Below, piece by piece: positions 25,916-35,014 of a stretch of 60,245 nt of DNA (positions are counted from its first letter, which is position 1; every line of letters starts with the position of its first letter). Below the pieces are notes generated by a model, which saw nothing but the letters and a program-made list of their open reading frames with translations, was not told where the DNA came from and ran no database searches. Made by a program: the position numbers and the translations under genes. The stretch is from an uncultured Bacilli bacterium (GTDB lineage Bacteria; Bacillota_I; Bacilli_A; RF39; UBA660), in the NCBI GenBank assembly GCA_934096275.1, contig CAKOLK010000006.1, forward strand, positions 1-60,245, written 5' to 3'.

Positions 25916-27618
25916 TATCTAGACATACCTCTCATTTCTTCTTTTAGTTCCTCGTCAACCATAATATCACTCATGTTTTCAATATTATGCATTTGTTTTG
26001 CATATTCTGAAAAACTTAAAAACTCATTTTTATCATTTAATGTTGCTCTATATTTAATGTATTCTCTGTATACATTATTGGCTTGAGGTTTTACTTGTTC
26101 TCTTGACTTCCAATTCTTGTAGTCTGCCATGAATTCATAAGAAGAATCACTATACCCTACTCTTAAATCATTTAATTGTTGTGGTGTTAAGTCTTCTAAC
26201 CTTGTATCAGAATTAATAAGTCCGCGACGTTTTTGATCTTCTAATCCTCTTTCTTCTGGTGTCATATCAGCAATTCTTTTTAATTCTTCTATTTTTCTTT
26301 GAATCATTGCTTCCTTATCTATTGGTTTAGAATGCATATCTCCATTTCTTAATTCATGTTCTTCATCAAAGGCTCCTGATGATTCAAGTTCACGAATAGC
26401 ATATTCACGTATTTCTTTCATAACGTCTGCTTTTAATTGATCTTCATAAGCAATTTTTTCTTTGGCAGTTTCAACTTTTGCTCTTTGTTCTTGTTGTTCT
26501 TGTTGATATTTCGTTTTTCCTGCAACCATGGCTGTTTCTAATTGTGTACTTGAGAATTCGTATTTGGTCGTAACATCCCTCATATCTTCTTTTATTTGTT
26601 GAATCTTTTCATAATTACCTGGGTTTTCAGACATAACTTTTTCTAGTTCATATGCTAATTGTTCATATTCCATTATATGAGAATTTTTCAATTTTTCTTG
26701 ATTTTCTTGCTCTTTTTTTGTTTCGATTTGTTTTTTTATATCATTAAAATCAAACTTACTTAAAAATTTGTTAGTTTTTTCTAGTTCGTTTTGATACTTG
26801 TTTCCAAGTTGTCTTAAACATAATTCAACTTTTGAAAAGTCAATTTCTGTTATTTTAGTTAGTTCCGATAATGTATTATTAAGAACAAGTAATGTTTCTT
26901 CTAGTCTTGTTTTTGTAACAAATGCTTCCTTTATTGAAGAAAAATTATCTATAATATTTTGTGTATTATTATTTTTTTCTAATTGATTATTTTTTATCAT
27001 CTCTTCTAACGAAGACAATAATAGTTCATCACTATTTTTTAATTGTATTTCAATTTGTTTACTACTAATGAAAGGATATTGCATTGCTAAGTTTCTTAGT
27101 TGATTTCTTTCTATTTCTTTTATTGCGTTATTAAAAGATATATTATTTCCTGTGTATTGATTATATTGATTAAAAATTTGAAAGTTATTGCTTCCGATTT
27201 TTAATTGATTTAATATCTTTTCTACATTTATAACTTTTTGTTTGATATCTTCTTTTTTATCTTTATTAACATTTTTTAAACTATTATTAACACTTTCTCT
27301 TAATTGTGTTGTTTCTTGTGGTGATAATAATGTTCCTAACCTATCAAATTGAGATTTTAATTCTTCTGGTAAAATATATTTATCGTTATCGCCAAACCTT
27401 AGGGTTGCAATTGATTGATTTAATTCTGTCAATTTTATTATTTGTTCTTGATACTTTTTTATATCGGAATTAATGCTCATTTTATCAAACATTCCCAATT
27501 TTTTTGTAGAATCTTTTATTTTTTCTTCACTTTTATCTAAATATGTTTTTGATTTTTTTATTCTTTTGTCAAGTTCTTCTTTAATTGAATTAAATAATTC
27601 ACTATTTTCTATATTCAT
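25915..27618 (-). CDS. Large helical coiled-coil protein, unknown
   Basis: Unrecognised protein of 567 aa, almost entirely alpha-helical with coiled-coil stretches (about 5-70, 270-420) and Gln/Glu/Lys-rich composition. The C-terminal third (about 410-560) is less repetitive, with DMTPEERGLEDQKRRGLIN and YEFMADYKNWKSREQ. No signal peptide or membrane helix. ATG at 27618 is chosen because GAGGGAG stands 7 nt before it; the longer frame starts upstream of this RBS. It lies between two membrane-protein genes and the small helical gene of the same block. Confidence 0.6.
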   Translation of the reverse strand: MNIENSELFNSIKEELDKRIKKSKTYLDKSEEKIKDSTKKLGMFDKMSINSDIKKYQEQIIKLTELNQSIATLRFGDNDKYILPEELKSQFDRLGTLLSPQETTQLRESVNNSLKNVNKDKKEDIKQKVINVEKILNQLKIGSNNFQIFNQYNQYTGNNISFNNAIKEIERNQLRNLAMQYPFISSKQIEIQLKNSDELLLSSLEEMIKNNQLEKNNNTQNIIDNFSSIKEAFVTKTRLEETLLVLNNTLSELTKITEIDFSKVELCLRQLGNKYQNELEKTNKFLSKFDFNDIKKQIETKKEQENQEKLKNSHIMEYEQLAYELEKVMSENPGNYEKIQQIKEDMRDVTTKYEFSSTQLETAMVAGKTKYQQEQQEQRAKVETAKEKIAYEDQLKADVMKEIREYAIRELESSGAFDEEHELRNGDMHSKPIDKEAMIQRKIEELKRIADMTPEERGLEDQKRRGLINSDTRLEDLTPQQLNDLRVGYSDSSYEFMADYKNWKSREQVKPQANNVYREYIKYRATLNDKNEFLSFSEYAKQMHNIENMSDIMVDEELKEEMRGMSR

Positions 27619-27689
27619 TGTAACACTCCCTCTATTTTTTAGACTTATCAAATTTTTGTTAGAATTGTGATTAAAATTTTACATATATT

Positions 27690-28634
27690 TTAAATTAGTA
27701 ATCCAATAACTATTACAATAATAGTAATGGCTAATAAAGCTAATAGTTCTTTGGGAACAATTTTTTTGTATTTTGCATATTCTTGTTTGATTCTATTACG
27801 ATCTGATAAATTATTAACTTTCTTACCAATTAAAATATCACTTGTTCCAACAAAGGATTCAATATCGTCTTTATAAATTTTCTTATGATTTGTTGTGTCA
27901 TAACCAGCATATTTTTTATCAGGCATTATGGCATCATAATACTTGTCTAGTTTAGATGATGCAACCATACTTCCAATGATATATGATAAGATCAGTGATA
28001 CTATTGGGAACACTACATATCCTTTTAAGATAATATTGTTTAATGTTGGGATGAATAGAAATAAAGTTGTTATAATTATTCCTGGTACTAAGCCTGTTCC
28101 AAGTGCTACAGTGTTTGTAATTTTTGTTTTATTTTTGATTATGTCATCATATTTTACAGGTGCATTTAGAATTTTATTTTTTATAAGAGCATATATCTCT
28201 TCAAGTTTTGGATCACTACTTTTTAAGTTTAGACTAATATCTAGTTTATTTTCTGTTATGTACATTTGAATTGATTGCATATAGTAATTTCTGCTACGAT
28301 TTGGTTCTGGTGTGATAACATTATAGTTTAATGCATAATATACATGCATAGATTTTATTTCATGAAGTCTACTGTAAAATATTCCAATAAAATTATCATA
28401 ATTATCAAAAGTAATGTCTGTATTATCGTAAAAATCAACAGTTACTTTCATTTTACTTCCTTCATCTTTAAAAGTATAATTTTTATGTTGTAATTCTAGT
28501 GTTCTATTTTTCATTTCTTCTTGTTGAGAAATTTTAAGATATTTTTTTAATGTTTCACCCATTAATTGAAATATTTGCATTAAATCATCATTACTTATAA
28601 TTTTGTTTTCAGCTTTAATAGTATCATTGTACAT
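27690..28634 (-). CDS. Three-helix membrane protein, unknown
   Basis: Unrecognised protein of 314 aa. A cytoplasmic N-terminal domain (residues 1-175) that looks like alternating strands and helices (KMKVTVDFYDNTDITFDNYDN in part) precedes a hairpin of two transmembrane helices (about 188-235), a soluble loop (about 240-292) and a final helix at the extreme C-terminus. The start at 28634 follows AGGAGG by 7 nt; the longer frame begins before this RBS. Part of the unknown block. Confidence 0.6.
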   Translation of the reverse strand: MYNDTIKAENKIISNDDLMQIFQLMGETLKKYLKISQQEEMKNRTLELQHKNYTFKDEGSKMKVTVDFYDNTDITFDNYDNFIGIFYSRLHEIKSMHVYYALNYNVITPEPNRSRNYYMQSIQMYITENKLDISLNLKSSDPKLEEIYALIKNKILNAPVKYDDIIKNKTKITNTVALGTGLVPGIIITTLFLFIPTLNNIILKGYVVFPIVSLILSYIIGSMVASSKLDKYYDAIMPDKKYAGYDTTNHKKIYKDDIESFVGTSDILIGKKVNNLSDRNRIKQEYAKYKKIVPKELLALLAITIIVIVIGLLI

Positions 28635-28686
28635 TTTGTTACCTCCTGCTAAATTGTATATCATTATGGTTTAAACTTACTATTTT

Positions 28687-29079
28687 TTATACAAATTTAA
28701 TTATAAAGAATGTTACTGCGAATACTAGCACTATTAGTAGGAGTGTTACTGATAGTGTTAATACTGTTGATAGACCATTTTGATTAGTATACCCACCTTG
28801 AGTAGTTTGATAGTTTGAATAATTTGGATAATTGTTGTATGTTGGTTGTTCATTATTCATTATTGGTCTTATTGCTTGATTTGAGTTTAATTGTCTTGAT
28901 TTTACTAGTTGTTTTTCTTGAGTTTGTTCCACTGTACTTCCTGAGTATTCATTTGTTTGATTTTGAAATTGATATTGTGACTGATTTACTTGATCAAGTG
29001 ACTTTTTTACGCTTGTTATGACTGTGGGAATATTTTCTAAGAATTTGTCTTCTGCAAAATCAAAAAGATTTTTATTCAT
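28687..29079 (-). CDS. Tail-anchored protein with Gln/Asn-rich linker, unknown
   Basis: A 130-aa protein: short helical N-terminus (FDFAEDKFLENIPTVITSV), a Gln/Asn/Tyr/Ser-rich disordered linker (about 33-100) and one C-terminal transmembrane helix (about 105-128). The ATG at 29079 follows the RBS AGGTGGGG; the longer frame starts at the GTG within it. It follows the kinase-like gene by one base. Together with that gene it could form a split version of a membrane-tethered kinase-like protein; this is inference. Confidence 0.6.
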   Translation of the reverse strand: MNKNLFDFAEDKFLENIPTVITSVKKSLDQVNQSQYQFQNQTNEYSGSTVEQTQEKQLVKSRQLNSNQAIRPIMNNEQPTYNNYPNYSNYQTTQGGYTNQNGLSTVLTLSVTLLLIVLVFAVTFFIIKFV

Positions 29080-29080
29080 A

Positions 29081-29686
29081 TTATTCCCCACCTTTCATTA
29101 TTCTTTGTGTTTTTTTAACTATTACTGATGTTACTTTTTTCATTTGTTCATCGTTTAGATGATATGGTTCAAGTGATGTTTTTACGTCGTTTTTTACTTT
29201 ATCTATAAAGTTATCTTTATAATAATCTGAGAATGATTTAGTATAGTCCATTCTTAAGAATATGCTTATGAAATAATCTTGTAACCAGTTTGGAACTTTA
29301 CTCATATAATCGTTAAAATTTTCTAATACCATTAAGTCATTGAATACAGCGCTATGATCTTCATTTACATACCAACCAAGTATCATAAGGGCAAATGATA
29401 TTCTTTTATGTTCAAAGGAACTTTTACGATCTGCCATTAAGCTTACTCCTGTGTTTACTCCGGCGATTGTCTTATCTGAGGTTGCAAATAGGTTGTCTGA
29501 TAGAATTATTTCTCCGGTTGATGTATTTATTTTTATTTCATCTAGGTTAATTCTAACTAATGCTCTTGGTTCTTTTTCTATAGCATCACATACTACTTTC
29601 ATTAGACGACAAAAAGTTTGTGCTTTATAAGCATAATTGTCTTTATTATTTATAAATTGTCTTAATGATACAACGTTATTATCCAT
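29081..29686 (-). CDS. Possible pseudokinase-like protein, unknown
   Basis: A 201-aa soluble protein. Its middle resembles the C-lobe of a protein kinase in layout: LVRINLDEIKINTSTGEIILSDN where kinases have the catalytic loop and a DFG strand, then KRISFALMILGWYV where kinases have the DxxSLG helix. The HRD and DFG catalytic residues are missing, so if related it would be a pseudokinase. EssB of type VII secretion is a known pseudokinase, but no other T7SS gene is visible here. First gene after the SigH-like gene and preceded by a promoter. Confidence 0.45.
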   Translation of the reverse strand: MDNNVVSLRQFINNKDNYAYKAQTFCRLMKVVCDAIEKEPRALVRINLDEIKINTSTGEIILSDNLFATSDKTIAGVNTGVSLMADRKSSFEHKRISFALMILGWYVNEDHSAVFNDLMVLENFNDYMSKVPNWLQDYFISIFLRMDYTKSFSDYYKDNFIDKVKNDVKTSLEPYHLNDEQMKKVTSVIVKKTQRIMKGGE

Positions 29687-29709
29687 AGCCTATACTCCTT
29701 ATCATAGTC

Positions 29710-29738
29710 ATTATAGCATATTTTTTCTTGAGAATAAA
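29710..29738 (-). promoter_or_regulatory. Promoter of the unknown gene block
   Basis: Minus strand extended -10 TGCTATAAT (hexamer 29710-29715) with weak -35 TTTATT at 17-nt spacing. It lies in the 75-nt gap between the SigH-like gene and the kinase-like gene. Confidence 0.6.
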
Positions 29739-29761
29739 CCTATTTTTACTTTTTTGTTGTA

Positions 29762-30373
29762 CTACTGTAGAATTTTGTCTAAGTAAGTGTTTTCTAAATC
29801 TAGTTTTTTTAGATATTTTTTTAGTTTTTGTTTAGTTCTGAATATAGAATTATCTACTTTTTTTGTGTTTATATCTAGTATCTTTGCTATATCTTGATAA
29901 GTTATTGATGATAGTTTCAAAAGAAATATTGCGGAGTCTTGAGCATTTAATTTAGTGTTGAAATCTTTTAATATTTCTGTTAAGTAGTAATCATAATAGG
30001 TTGATAGTAATGGATCTTGTTCTTCACATAGTTCGTATTTTGAGATGTCTGCGACTAAGAATTCTTTTTGATATCTTTTGTATCTTCTTTTATAGTAATC
30101 ATTGCATGTATTTTTTAATGATGCTGATAGGTATGGATAGAATCGATTGTTTTCATCTGTTTTATACATTCTTATTGCTTTATAGAGTGTTAGTCTCATT
30201 TCTTGTAGTAAGTCTTCATGATCTATTGATGCTTTTACTCCATATGTTTTTTGATAATAAAAAGCAAGGTATTTTAATAATGGTTCGTATTTTTCCATTA
30301 TTATTTTCCATGCTTCTTCGTCATTTTCTCTTACCATGTAGATAAGTTCTTCGTCATTTGTTTGGTATTGCAT
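29762..30373 (-). CDS. sigH: SigH-like RNA polymerase sigma factor
   Basis: A 203-aa sigma-70 family protein. Region 2 is clear (EKYEPLLKYLAFYY, DHEDLLQEMRLTLYKAIRMY, FYPYLSASLKNTCNDYYKRR) and region 4 ends the protein (LLKLSSITYQDIAKILDINTKKVDNSIFRTKQKL, helix-turn-helix). There is no region 3. The assignment to SigH rests on length and on gene order: rlmB, mrnC, cysS and gltX follow as at the B. subtilis sigH locus (yacP is missing). In Bacillus SigH serves the transition to stationary phase, sporulation and competence. The target promoters here are unknown. Confidence 0.8.
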   Translation of the reverse strand: MQYQTNDEELIYMVRENDEEAWKIIMEKYEPLLKYLAFYYQKTYGVKASIDHEDLLQEMRLTLYKAIRMYKTDENNRFYPYLSASLKNTCNDYYKRRYKRYQKEFLVADISKYELCEEQDPLLSTYYDYYLTEILKDFNTKLNAQDSAIFLLKLSSITYQDIAKILDINTKKVDNSIFRTKQKLKKYLKKLDLENTYLDKILQ

Positions 30374-30383
30374 AGTGTCCTCC

Positions 30384-31079
30384 TTAATGACTTCTTTGTC
30401 TTACAACCTCATATATTAATATTCCTGTTGCGACTGAAGCATTTAAACTTTCAAATTGTCCTTTCATAGGAATTGACACTATGTAATCTGATGATTTTTT
30501 TACTAGTTCAGAGACTCCGGATCCTTCGTTGCCTATTATTAAGCAAGTATTTGGAGCATAGTCTATTTCACTATAGTTTTCTCCATTCATGTCTGCTGAA
30601 TAGAACCAGTAACCTTTTTCTTTTAGATATTTTATGGTTTGATTTAAATTGGTTACCATGCATATTTTACTTCTTATAGCAGCTCCACTGCTGGTTTTCA
30701 TAACGGTTGAGTTTACTTTGACACTTCGGTCTTTTGGAATTATTATTCCATCTACTCCTGCCGCTAAACAAGTTCTTATTATAGCACCAAAGTTGTGTGT
30801 GTCTTCTAGATGATCTAGCATTACAATTAGACCTTGTTCTTTAATGATATCATCAATATCACAGTAGTCGAATTCCTCGATGTCTACTATTATACCTTGA
30901 TGATTTCCATTTGCAAGTTCATCTAATTCAAATTTGGTGCATAAAATTGGTTCAATTTTTAATTTTTCTATAAGGGAAATTAGTGTTTTGTCACTAAATT
31001 TCCTATCCAAATATACTTTTTTAATAGATTTGCAATTTTTTAATATTTCGTAGCTACTATTTCTTCCATATACTATCAT
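30384..31079 (-). CDS. rlmB: 23S rRNA 2'-O-ribose methyltransferase (TrmH/RlmB family)
   Basis: A 231-aa SpoU-family enzyme. The N-terminal substrate-binding domain (VYGRNSSYEILKN) is followed by the SPOUT domain with motif 1 DHLEDTHNFGAIIRTCLAAGVDG (in part), motif 2 IGNEGSGVSELVKK and motif 3 IPMKGQFESLNASVATGILIYE (in part). In E. coli RlmB methylates G2251 of 23S rRNA. It lies between mrnC and sigH as in Bacillus, 10-11 nt from both. Confidence 0.92.
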   Translation of the reverse strand: MIVYGRNSSYEILKNCKSIKKVYLDRKFSDKTLISLIEKLKIEPILCTKFELDELANGNHQGIIVDIEEFDYCDIDDIIKEQGLIVMLDHLEDTHNFGAIIRTCLAAGVDGIIIPKDRSVKVNSTVMKTSSGAAIRSKICMVTNLNQTIKYLKEKGYWFYSADMNGENYSEIDYAPNTCLIIGNEGSGVSELVKKSSDYIVSIPMKGQFESLNASVATGILIYEVVRQRSH

Positions 31080-31090
31080 AATTGTACCTC

Positions 31091-31468
31091 TTAATTATTT
31101 ATGTTTACTATTTCTTTAAATATTTCATTTATTCTTTCTTTGTTATTGTAATATAAATAACCAATTAATGTTTCAAATGCAGTTGCATGTTTATAGGTTA
31201 ATATATCACAGTTTTTTGGTTTTGAATTTACTTTGGTATTTCTTCCTTTTTTTACTATTTCTAGTTCTTCTTCAGTTAGTTTATTTTCTTTTATTAGTTC
31301 GTTTAGGATATGTGCTTGTTTTTTTGCTGTTACAAATTCTAAACTTTTTGTTTGTAGTTCATTTACTTTTGTCTTTGTTTTGTTAAGAAGATAATCTCTT
31401 ACTAGAGTTTCGTAGACGCTATCTCCGATATATGCTAGTTGCAGTGGTGAATAAGTAGTATTAGTCAT
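31091..31468 (-). CDS. mrnC: Mini-ribonuclease III
   Basis: A 125-aa RNase III catalytic domain without dsRBD: LAYIGDSVYETLVRDYLL is the RNase III signature with the acidic catalytic residues, and ATAFETLIGYLYYNNKERI is the second acidic motif. It matures the 3' and 5' ends of 23S rRNA in Bacillus. The start overlaps the yugP-like gene's end by 8 nt and it lies next to rlmB in the conserved cysS-mrnC-rlmB order. Confidence 0.95.
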   Translation of the reverse strand: MTNTTYSPLQLAYIGDSVYETLVRDYLLNKTKTKVNELQTKSLEFVTAKKQAHILNELIKENKLTEEELEIVKKGRNTKVNSKPKNCDILTYKHATAFETLIGYLYYNNKERINEIFKEIVNINN

Positions 31469-32126
31469 TGTTAGTCATTGATAATAATCTTAGTACTTCA
31501 AGTATTGTGCTGGCAAGGCTTGCTACATATGTAAGGGCTGCACTTGTTAGTACTTTTTTAGCGTCTTTTGTTTCTTCTTTTGTTAGAATGTTATATTCTT
31601 CTAAGTATTTTAGGGCATCACGAGATGCACCGATTTCTACTGGTAATGTTACTAATTGAAATAGTAAGATAATCATTAGAAGAATTATTCCAAAGTATAT
31701 TAATTGAAACATTCCTAAGATTGCTCCGAGTAGTATTACTATGTAACCCATTTTAGTACTAAAGTTTACAAATGGAACTAGGAAGCTTCTTATTCTCATG
31801 AATTTGTTTTTATTTTTATCTTGAATTGCATGACCGCATTCATGTGCCGCTACGGCGATTGAACTTATGCTGTCTCCATCAAAAACGTTATGAGATAGTC
31901 TTACTACTTTTGCTTTTGGATCATAGTGATCTGTTAAAGTTCCTTGTGTTTCTACTACATATAGTTTTTCTAAATTATTTTTTTCTAGTATTTTTTTTGC
32001 TGTTTCAAAACCACTTAATTTGTTTTTACTTTGTATTTGGCTGTATTTTGAATATGTAATACTAATATATATTTGTGCTATAGCTGTTATTAATAAAGAT
32101 ATTATTCCTAATATGTAATATGTCAT
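31461..32126 (-). CDS. Zinc metallopeptidase, YugP family
   Basis: A 221-aa membrane protein (Zn-protease family PF04298). The motif AVAAHECGHAIQ (about residue 95) supplies HExxH, and helices at 2-23, 116-160 and 190-210 anchor it. Conserved family segment RLSHNVFDGDSISS precedes the active site. The substrate is unknown. In Bacillus yugP is elsewhere; here it is inserted between cysS and mrnC, overlapping mrnC by 8 nt and following cysS by 2 nt. Confidence 0.92.
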   Translation of the reverse strand: MTYYILGIISLLITAIAQIYISITYSKYSQIQSKNKLSGFETAKKILEKNNLEKLYVVETQGTLTDHYDPKAKVVRLSHNVFDGDSISSIAVAAHECGHAIQDKNKNKFMRIRSFLVPFVNFSTKMGYIVILLGAILGMFQLIYFGIILLMIILLFQLVTLPVEIGASRDALKYLEEYNILTKEETKDAKKVLTSAALTYVASLASTILEVLRLLSMTNND

Positions 32127-32128
32127 TT

Positions 32129-33535
32129 TTACCTCCCTATAATGATTTCATAGGTTGTTTGATCTTTGGTGTCTATTAGTTTTATTCCTTTTTGTAATAG
32201 TTCATCTCTTATTTTGTCTGCTTTTTGATAGTCTTTTTGGTTTTTGGCTTCTTGTCTTAGTTTTATTTGTTCTTCGATATATTTTTTTAGATTATCGTCA
32301 AGTTTTTGTTCTTCTTGTTTTAATAAGTCTAATGATAATACTTGATCAAAGTCTTCGATTAGTTTTATTTTTGTTGTATCATTTAGATTTTGATCTTTTA
32401 ATATATCATATATTAGTGTTATAGCATTTGCGGTATTTAAATCATTTTCTAAGTTTTCTTTAAACTTGTTTTTATATGTTTCGAATTCTTCTTGTTGTAG
32501 TTGTTTTGTATCTTCAAGATTTGAGATACGTGTTTTTAATTTTTTATAGGCTTTGCTTGCTGTTTCTAGTCCTTCGTATGAAAATACTAGTTGTTTTCTG
32601 TAGTGACTTGTTAGGCACATGTATCTGAATGCTAGTGGATCATATCCTTTTTCTTTTAATAGGGATACTGTTAGTGTTGCTCCCTTACTCTTAGACATTT
32701 TGCCTGTTTCGTCCATTAAATGTTCGTTATGAAACCAATAGTTGCACCATTTGTGTCCTAGATATGCTTCGCTTTGTGCTATTTCGTTGGTGTGGTGTGG
32801 GAAGATGTTGTCTACTCCTCCGCCGTGAATATCTAGATATTCTCCAAGATAATGCATGCTGATTCCAGAGCATTCTATGTGCCATCCTGGATAGCCTACT
32901 CCGAATGGGGAATCCCATTTTAATTCTTGGTCTTCGAATTTTGACTTAGTAAACCAAAGGGCAAAGTCTGCTTGATTTTTTTTATTATCATCATTTGTTA
33001 CGCCTTGTCTTACTCCCACGACCATTTCATCTTCTTTATGGTTTGTTAGTTTGTAATAGTCATCAAGTTTAGATACATCAAAGTAAACATTTCCTCCACT
33101 TTTATATGCGTATCCTTTTTCTAATAGTTTTTCGATTATTTTTATATAGTCATTTATATGTTCTGTTGCTGGGCTTACTATATCTGGTCTTCGATTATTT
33201 AGTAATTCAAAGTCTTTAAAGAATGCGTCTGTATAATATTTTGCTATTTCTAGAACGCTTGATTTTTTTTCTTTAGCGCTTTTTACCATTTTGTCTTCTC
33301 CAGAGTCAGAATCACTTGTTAGGTGTCCAACGTCTGTTATGTTCATTACCCTAGTAACATTGTAGCCTAAATATCTTAGAGTTTTATCTAGAATGTCGTG
33401 TCCTATATAGTTACGCATATTTCCTATGTGTTGGTCATGGTATACTGTTGGGCCACATGTATAGAATGATACATTGTTTTTGTCATTTGGAATAAATTCT
33501 TCTACTTTTCTTGTTAAAGTATTATAAAATTTCAT
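32129..33535 (-). CDS. cysS: Cysteinyl-tRNA synthetase
   Basis: A 468-aa class I synthetase. TCGPTVYHDQHIGNMR (residues about 26-41) has the zinc-ligand Cys and the HIGH-type motif; WHIECSGISMHYLG carries further zinc ligands and HGGGVDNIFPHH follows; KMSKSKG at about 265 is the KMSKS loop. The C-terminal DALR-like helices complete it. It lies 4 nt after gltX with RBS GGTGAT; cysE, which lies between gltX and cysS in Bacillus, is absent. Confidence 0.98.
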   Translation of the reverse strand: MKFYNTLTRKVEEFIPNDKNNVSFYTCGPTVYHDQHIGNMRNYIGHDILDKTLRYLGYNVTRVMNITDVGHLTSDSDSGEDKMVKSAKEKKSSVLEIAKYYTDAFFKDFELLNNRRPDIVSPATEHINDYIKIIEKLLEKGYAYKSGGNVYFDVSKLDDYYKLTNHKEDEMVVGVRQGVTNDDNKKNQADFALWFTKSKFEDQELKWDSPFGVGYPGWHIECSGISMHYLGEYLDIHGGGVDNIFPHHTNEIAQSEAYLGHKWCNYWFHNEHLMDETGKMSKSKGATLTVSLLKEKGYDPLAFRYMCLTSHYRKQLVFSYEGLETASKAYKKLKTRISNLEDTKQLQQEEFETYKNKFKENLENDLNTANAITLIYDILKDQNLNDTTKIKLIEDFDQVLSLDLLKQEEQKLDDNLKKYIEEQIKLRQEAKNQKDYQKADKIRDELLQKGIKLIDTKDQTTYEIIIGR

Positions 33536-33539
33536 TTTA

Positions 33540-34967
33540 TCACCTGCTTAATCTTTTTAAAACGGTTTCTTTTCCTAATAGGTAAATTGTATCAGGTAGC
33601 TCTGGTCCGTGCATTTGCCCACTTACTTTTATTCTGATAGGCATATATAGCATTTTTCCTTTTACTTTTGCTTTTTCTTTAGTATTATTTATTGCTTCTT
33701 TTATATTTTCTACTGTCCAAGTTGTAAGATTTTCTAATTCTTGTTTTAATGTATTTATGGTTTTATTTACTGTTTCTTGTTGCATGAATTCTTGACATTC
33801 TTCGTTTAGGATTATATCTTCTTTAAAGAATAGTTCAGTTAGCTCTACTATTTCTTTTCCATAGCTTAAATGATTTTGATATATTTCTATTAGATGTTCT
33901 ATCCAAGTTGGTGTTTTATCTTTTAAGTCATAGCTTTCTTGTAGGAATGGTAGACACAAGTTTACTATTTCGTCTTTTTCTAGTTGTTTTATGTAATGAG
34001 CATTGAACCATCTTAGTTTTTTTACATCGTAACTACTAGATGATTTACTTATTCTTGTTGGATCAAAAGCTTCGATTAGTTCATCCATTGTAAATATTTC
34101 TTGATTATCTTTTGGAGACCATCCTAAAAGAACTAGGTAGTTTACTATTGCTTGTGGTAGATAGCCTTCATTGTATAAATCCATGAATGATGCATCTTTA
34201 TTTCTTTTGCTTAGTTTGTTGCCATCTTCTCCGAGTACCATAGCTACATGAATGTATGTTGGTTTTTCCCATCCAAATGCATCGTATAATAGATTATATT
34301 TTGCTGTTTGATCTAAGTATTCTTTTCCTCTTATTACATGGGTTATTTTCATTAAATGATCGTCTACTACATTAGCAAAGTTATATGTTGGATAACCGTC
34401 TGATTTTAATAGTATTTGATCTTCTAGTACAGAGTTTTCTATTAATACTTCTTTATAGACTAAATCATTTATTACTGTTTGTCCTTCTTTTGGCATTTTT
34501 TGTCTTATAACATATGGTTCATTGTTTTTTAATTTTTCTTCTATTTCTTCTTTGGTTAAGTTTTTACAATGACCATCGTACATAAATGGAGTTTTATTTA
34601 AGCTTGCAACTTCACGTAATTTGGTTAGTCTTTCTTCAGTACAGAAGCAGTAGTAGGCATAACCTTTTTCTACTAGTTCTTGTGCATATTTTTTATAGAT
34701 GTCTTTTCTTTCGCTTTGAATATATGGTCCAACTTCTCCTTCATTGTTTGGTCCTTCATCAATTACAAAGTTACATAGCTCTAGTGTTTTATAGATAAAG
34801 TCTATTGAGCCTTCGACTAGTCTTTCTTGATCTGTGTCTTCAATTCTTAGTATGAATTTACCATTATTTTTTTTTGCTAATAAGTATTCAAAGATTGCTG
34901 TTCTTAAGTTTCCTATGTGCATAAATCCTGTTGGACTTGGTGCAAATCTTGTTCTTACTTCTTTCAA
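33540..34967 (-). CDS. gltX: Glutamyl-tRNA synthetase
   Basis: A 475-aa class I synthetase starting at TTG (MKEVRTRFAPSPTG); the longer frame starts at a GTG that is part of the RBS AGAGGTG. HIGH motif APSPTGFMHIGNLRTA, HVIRGKEYLDQTAKY, and KMSKS-type KLSKRNKD (about residue 240) are present, followed by the helical anticodon-binding domain. It probably charges tRNA-Glu and, in this type of bacterium, tRNA-Gln as well. First of the gltX-cysS-yugP-mrnC-rlmB-sigH series after clpC. Confidence 0.97.
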   Translation of the reverse strand: MKEVRTRFAPSPTGFMHIGNLRTAIFEYLLAKKNNGKFILRIEDTDQERLVEGSIDFIYKTLELCNFVIDEGPNNEGEVGPYIQSERKDIYKKYAQELVEKGYAYYCFCTEERLTKLREVASLNKTPFMYDGHCKNLTKEEIEEKLKNNEPYVIRQKMPKEGQTVINDLVYKEVLIENSVLEDQILLKSDGYPTYNFANVVDDHLMKITHVIRGKEYLDQTAKYNLLYDAFGWEKPTYIHVAMVLGEDGNKLSKRNKDASFMDLYNEGYLPQAIVNYLVLLGWSPKDNQEIFTMDELIEAFDPTRISKSSSSYDVKKLRWFNAHYIKQLEKDEIVNLCLPFLQESYDLKDKTPTWIEHLIEIYQNHLSYGKEIVELTELFFKEDIILNEECQEFMQQETVNKTINTLKQELENLTTWTVENIKEAINNTKEKAKVKGKMLYMPIRIKVSGQMHGPELPDTIYLLGKETVLKRLSR

Positions 34968-35014
34968 TTTAATCACCTCTTTTAATACGTTAAATTATAC
35001 CAAAAAAACAAAGA

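Noticed and set aside
25190..29686. Type VII secretion locus
   Set aside because: Only a loose likeness of one protein to EssB; no FtsK/SpoIIIE ATPase, WXG100 or EsaA-like protein in the window.
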